From Acidobacteria bacterium 13_1_40CM_65_14 (GTDB lineage Bacteria > Acidobacteriota > Vicinamibacteria > Vicinamibacterales > CAVVIG01): a stretch of 40,531 nt of DNA. Below the pieces are notes generated by a model. It was not told the DNA's origin. It worked only from the letters and a program-made list of their open reading frames with translations, and ran no database searches. The DNA lies in assembly GCA_001917905.1 (NCBI GenBank), contig MNEX01000024.1:1-40531 (forward strand), given 5' to 3'. Position 1 is the first letter of the stretch. Every line of letters starts with the position of its first letter. The position numbers and the translations under genes are program-made. This document shows, piece after piece, positions 39,340 to 40,531 of this stretch.

Positions 39340-40422
39340 ATGCCGGGTCGTCGTCGCACGCTGGTCGAGTACGTGGTCGAGCACTCACTCCTGTTGGCCG
39401 TCGGTTCGGCGATCGCGCTCGTGTGGGCCAACACACCGGATGCCGAGCGGTACTATCGGGTCGCCGCGCGGCTCGAATTTCTCGTCAACGACGTCGGCAT
39501 GGTGTTCTTCTTTGCGCTGGCGGCAAAGGAAATCGTCGAGGCGACGTCGCCCGGCGGCGCGTTGCACACGTGGCGCCGCGCCGCGCTGCCGGCGGTGGCC
39601 GCTTGGGCCGTTCCGTGCGCGACCGACATCGCCTTCAGCTATCTCGTGGCGAGGTCGATCTACCGCCAGCAGCATCCCGCCGTTCCTTTTCTGCTGCTGC
39701 TCGCGATTGCAGACGACGCGCTCGGACTGGTGATCCTTGCCATCTTCTATCCGGCCCGCGAGTTGCATCTGCTGGTCGGATCGCTCTTGATGGCCGCCGC
39801 GCTCATCATGGCGTTCGGGCTTCGCCGCGCGGGTGTGAAGAGCTTCTGGCCGTACGTGATCCTCAGCGGCACGCTGTCGTGGGACGCGCTCTTCTATGGC
39901 GGATTGCATCCCGCGCTCGCGCTCGTCCCGATTATTCCGTTCCTGCCGCATGCGCCGCGCGATCCGGGTCTCTTCGTCGAGGCGCCCGCGGGTGCGCGCG
40001 ATGCCCTGAGCCAGTTCGAGCGCTGGTTCAAGCATCCGGTGCAGGTTGTGCTGTTCTTGTTCGGACTGGTCAACGCCGGCGTTCGAGTCGGCGCCGTCGG
40101 TGCCGGCACGTGGGCCGTGCTGATCGCGATCGTGACCGGTAAACCGATCGGCATCGGCCTGTCGGTCGCGCTGTCCGTTGCCGCCGGCCTTCGTCTGCCT
40201 GCACAGCTCCGCTGGAACGACGTCCTCGTCGTCGGCATTGCGGCAGGCATTGGCTTCACCGTCGCGCTGTTTTTCGCGGTCGCGGCATTTCCGCCCGGTC
40301 CGATTCTCGAGCAGCTGAAACTGGGGGCGTTGTTGAGTGTGGGGAGCGCCGCGCTCGCGTTCGGCGCGGCGGCGATCGTCCGGGCCGGGCGGTTCAGGGT
40401 TTCGCCGGCGGGACGTCCTTGA
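39340..40422 (+). CDS. nhaA: NhaA-type Na+/H+ antiporter
   Basis: 360 aa with about eleven membrane helices. LVNDVGMVFFFALAAKEIVE, then CATDIAF with Asp96 (the E. coli Asp133 site) and LAIADDALGL with Asp125-Asp126 (the ion-binding Asp163-Asp164 pair), GLVNAGV and VTGKPIGIGL with the late-helix Lys define NhaA. It exchanges external protons for internal sodium across the inner membrane. The N-terminus is short and lacks the long beta-hairpin region expected between the first two helices, as in other short soil-bacterial members. ATG 39340 has only weak ribosome-site support. The 3' end overlaps the FtsB-like gene tail by 29 bp, tail to tail. Confidence 0.88.
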   Translation: MPGRRRTLVEYVVEHSLLLAVGSAIALVWANTPDAERYYRVAARLEFLVNDVGMVFFFALAAKEIVEATSPGGALHTWRRAALPAVAAWAVPCATDIAFSYLVARSIYRQQHPAVPFLLLLAIADDALGLVILAIFYPARELHLLVGSLLMAAALIMAFGLRRAGVKSFWPYVILSGTLSWDALFYGGLHPALALVPIIPFLPHAPRDPGLFVEAPAGARDALSQFERWFKHPVQVVLFLFGLVNAGVRVGAVGAGTWAVLIAIVTGKPIGIGLSVALSVAAGLRLPAQLRWNDVLVVGIAAGIGFTVALFFAVAAFPPGPILEQLKLGALLSVGSAALAFGAAAIVRAGRFRVSPAGRP

Positions 40423-40531
40423 TGATGAACACCTTTTCGCCGGGCTTGATCAGACCCAGCTCGCGACGGGCGACTTCCTCGATGGTGTTCGGATCGTCGC
40501 GCAGGCGCTGCGCTTCCTCCCGCAGACGCGC
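40394..40531 (-). CDS. FtsB/DivIC-like septum formation initiator, C-terminal part (start outside window)
   Basis: 46 codons, running off the window. The reading ARLREEAQRLRDDPNTIEE and VARRELGLIKPGEKVFIIKD is the coiled-coil end and the conserved ARxxLGxxxPGE block of FtsB/DivIC, a single-span divisome protein that works with FtsL and FtsQ. The tail is VPPAKP. Its last codons overlap the end of nhaA on the opposite strand. Confidence 0.85.
   Translation of the reverse strand, partial: ARLREEAQRLRDDPNTIEEVARRELGLIKPGEKVFIIKDVPPAKP

Noticed and set aside
1-40531. tRNA, rRNA, riboswitch or prophage genes
   Set aside because: No cloverleaf-like, ribosomal, known riboswitch or phage structural/integrase sequence was recognised by eye; a covariance-model scan would be needed to be certain.

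Overview
The window is GC-rich DNA from a free-living, aerobic, probably soil bacterium. I infer Acidobacteriota, most likely Vicinamibacteria-like. The reasons are a TonB receptor with an N-terminal carboxypeptidase-regulatory domain, an ADOP/MacB-type permease remnant, a photosynthetic-reaction-centre-type cytochrome c far from any photosystem, a DUF6152 protein, and many secreted paralogues starting their mature part with G-x-P-D-L-x-G. No rRNA, tRNA or phage genes were seen. The taxonomy is inference.

Layout. 1-7.5 kb: a partial di-haem oxidoreductase, an Ldh/YiaK-type dehydrogenase, a membrane-anchored unknown, a 2OG-Fe dioxygenase, a VTT/DedA-like membrane protein, a Tat-exported D-threonine-aldolase-like PLP enzyme, a secreted soluble sugar dehydrogenase and an HbpS/GlcG-like protein. 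7.5-11.6 kb: a permease fossil, a secreted asparaginase with a non-consensus active site, GH88, an overlapping SDR, a rhodanese and a hydrolase fossil. 11.6-15.6 kb (minus): a translationally coupled operon of a copper-type cupredoxin, an outer-membrane barrel and a hybrid histidine kinase. 15.7-22.8 kb: a YncE-like propeller, a galactose-oxidase-like protein with a CHRD protein, a PQQ-like propeller and several gene fossils.

22.9-31.6 kb (minus): a run of secreted proteins from one unnamed paralogous family, one of them fused to a c-type cytochrome domain, interleaved with a reaction-centre-type cytochrome and a DUF6152 protein. Most spaces between these genes are filled by inverted arrays of 7-bp repeats. 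A 1119-bp segment inside is tandemly duplicated, which creates an in-frame chimera with one amber codon. 31.9-40.5 kb: a truncated TonB receptor facing a second truncated gene, a cytochrome c related to the fusion domain, a double-VOC protein, a beta-helix protein, an MhqD/MhqO-like hydrolase-dioxygenase pair, NhaA and the C-terminus of FtsB/DivIC.

The two strongest unusual themes are repeats and a possible redox system. The repeats are short palindromic or heptameric, occupy intergenic spaces, supply start or stop codons and C-terminal tails, and in one case truncate a gene. The secreted paralogue cluster looks tied to c-type cytochromes. Decayed gene ends are frequent, so this is a heavily rearranged accessory region.
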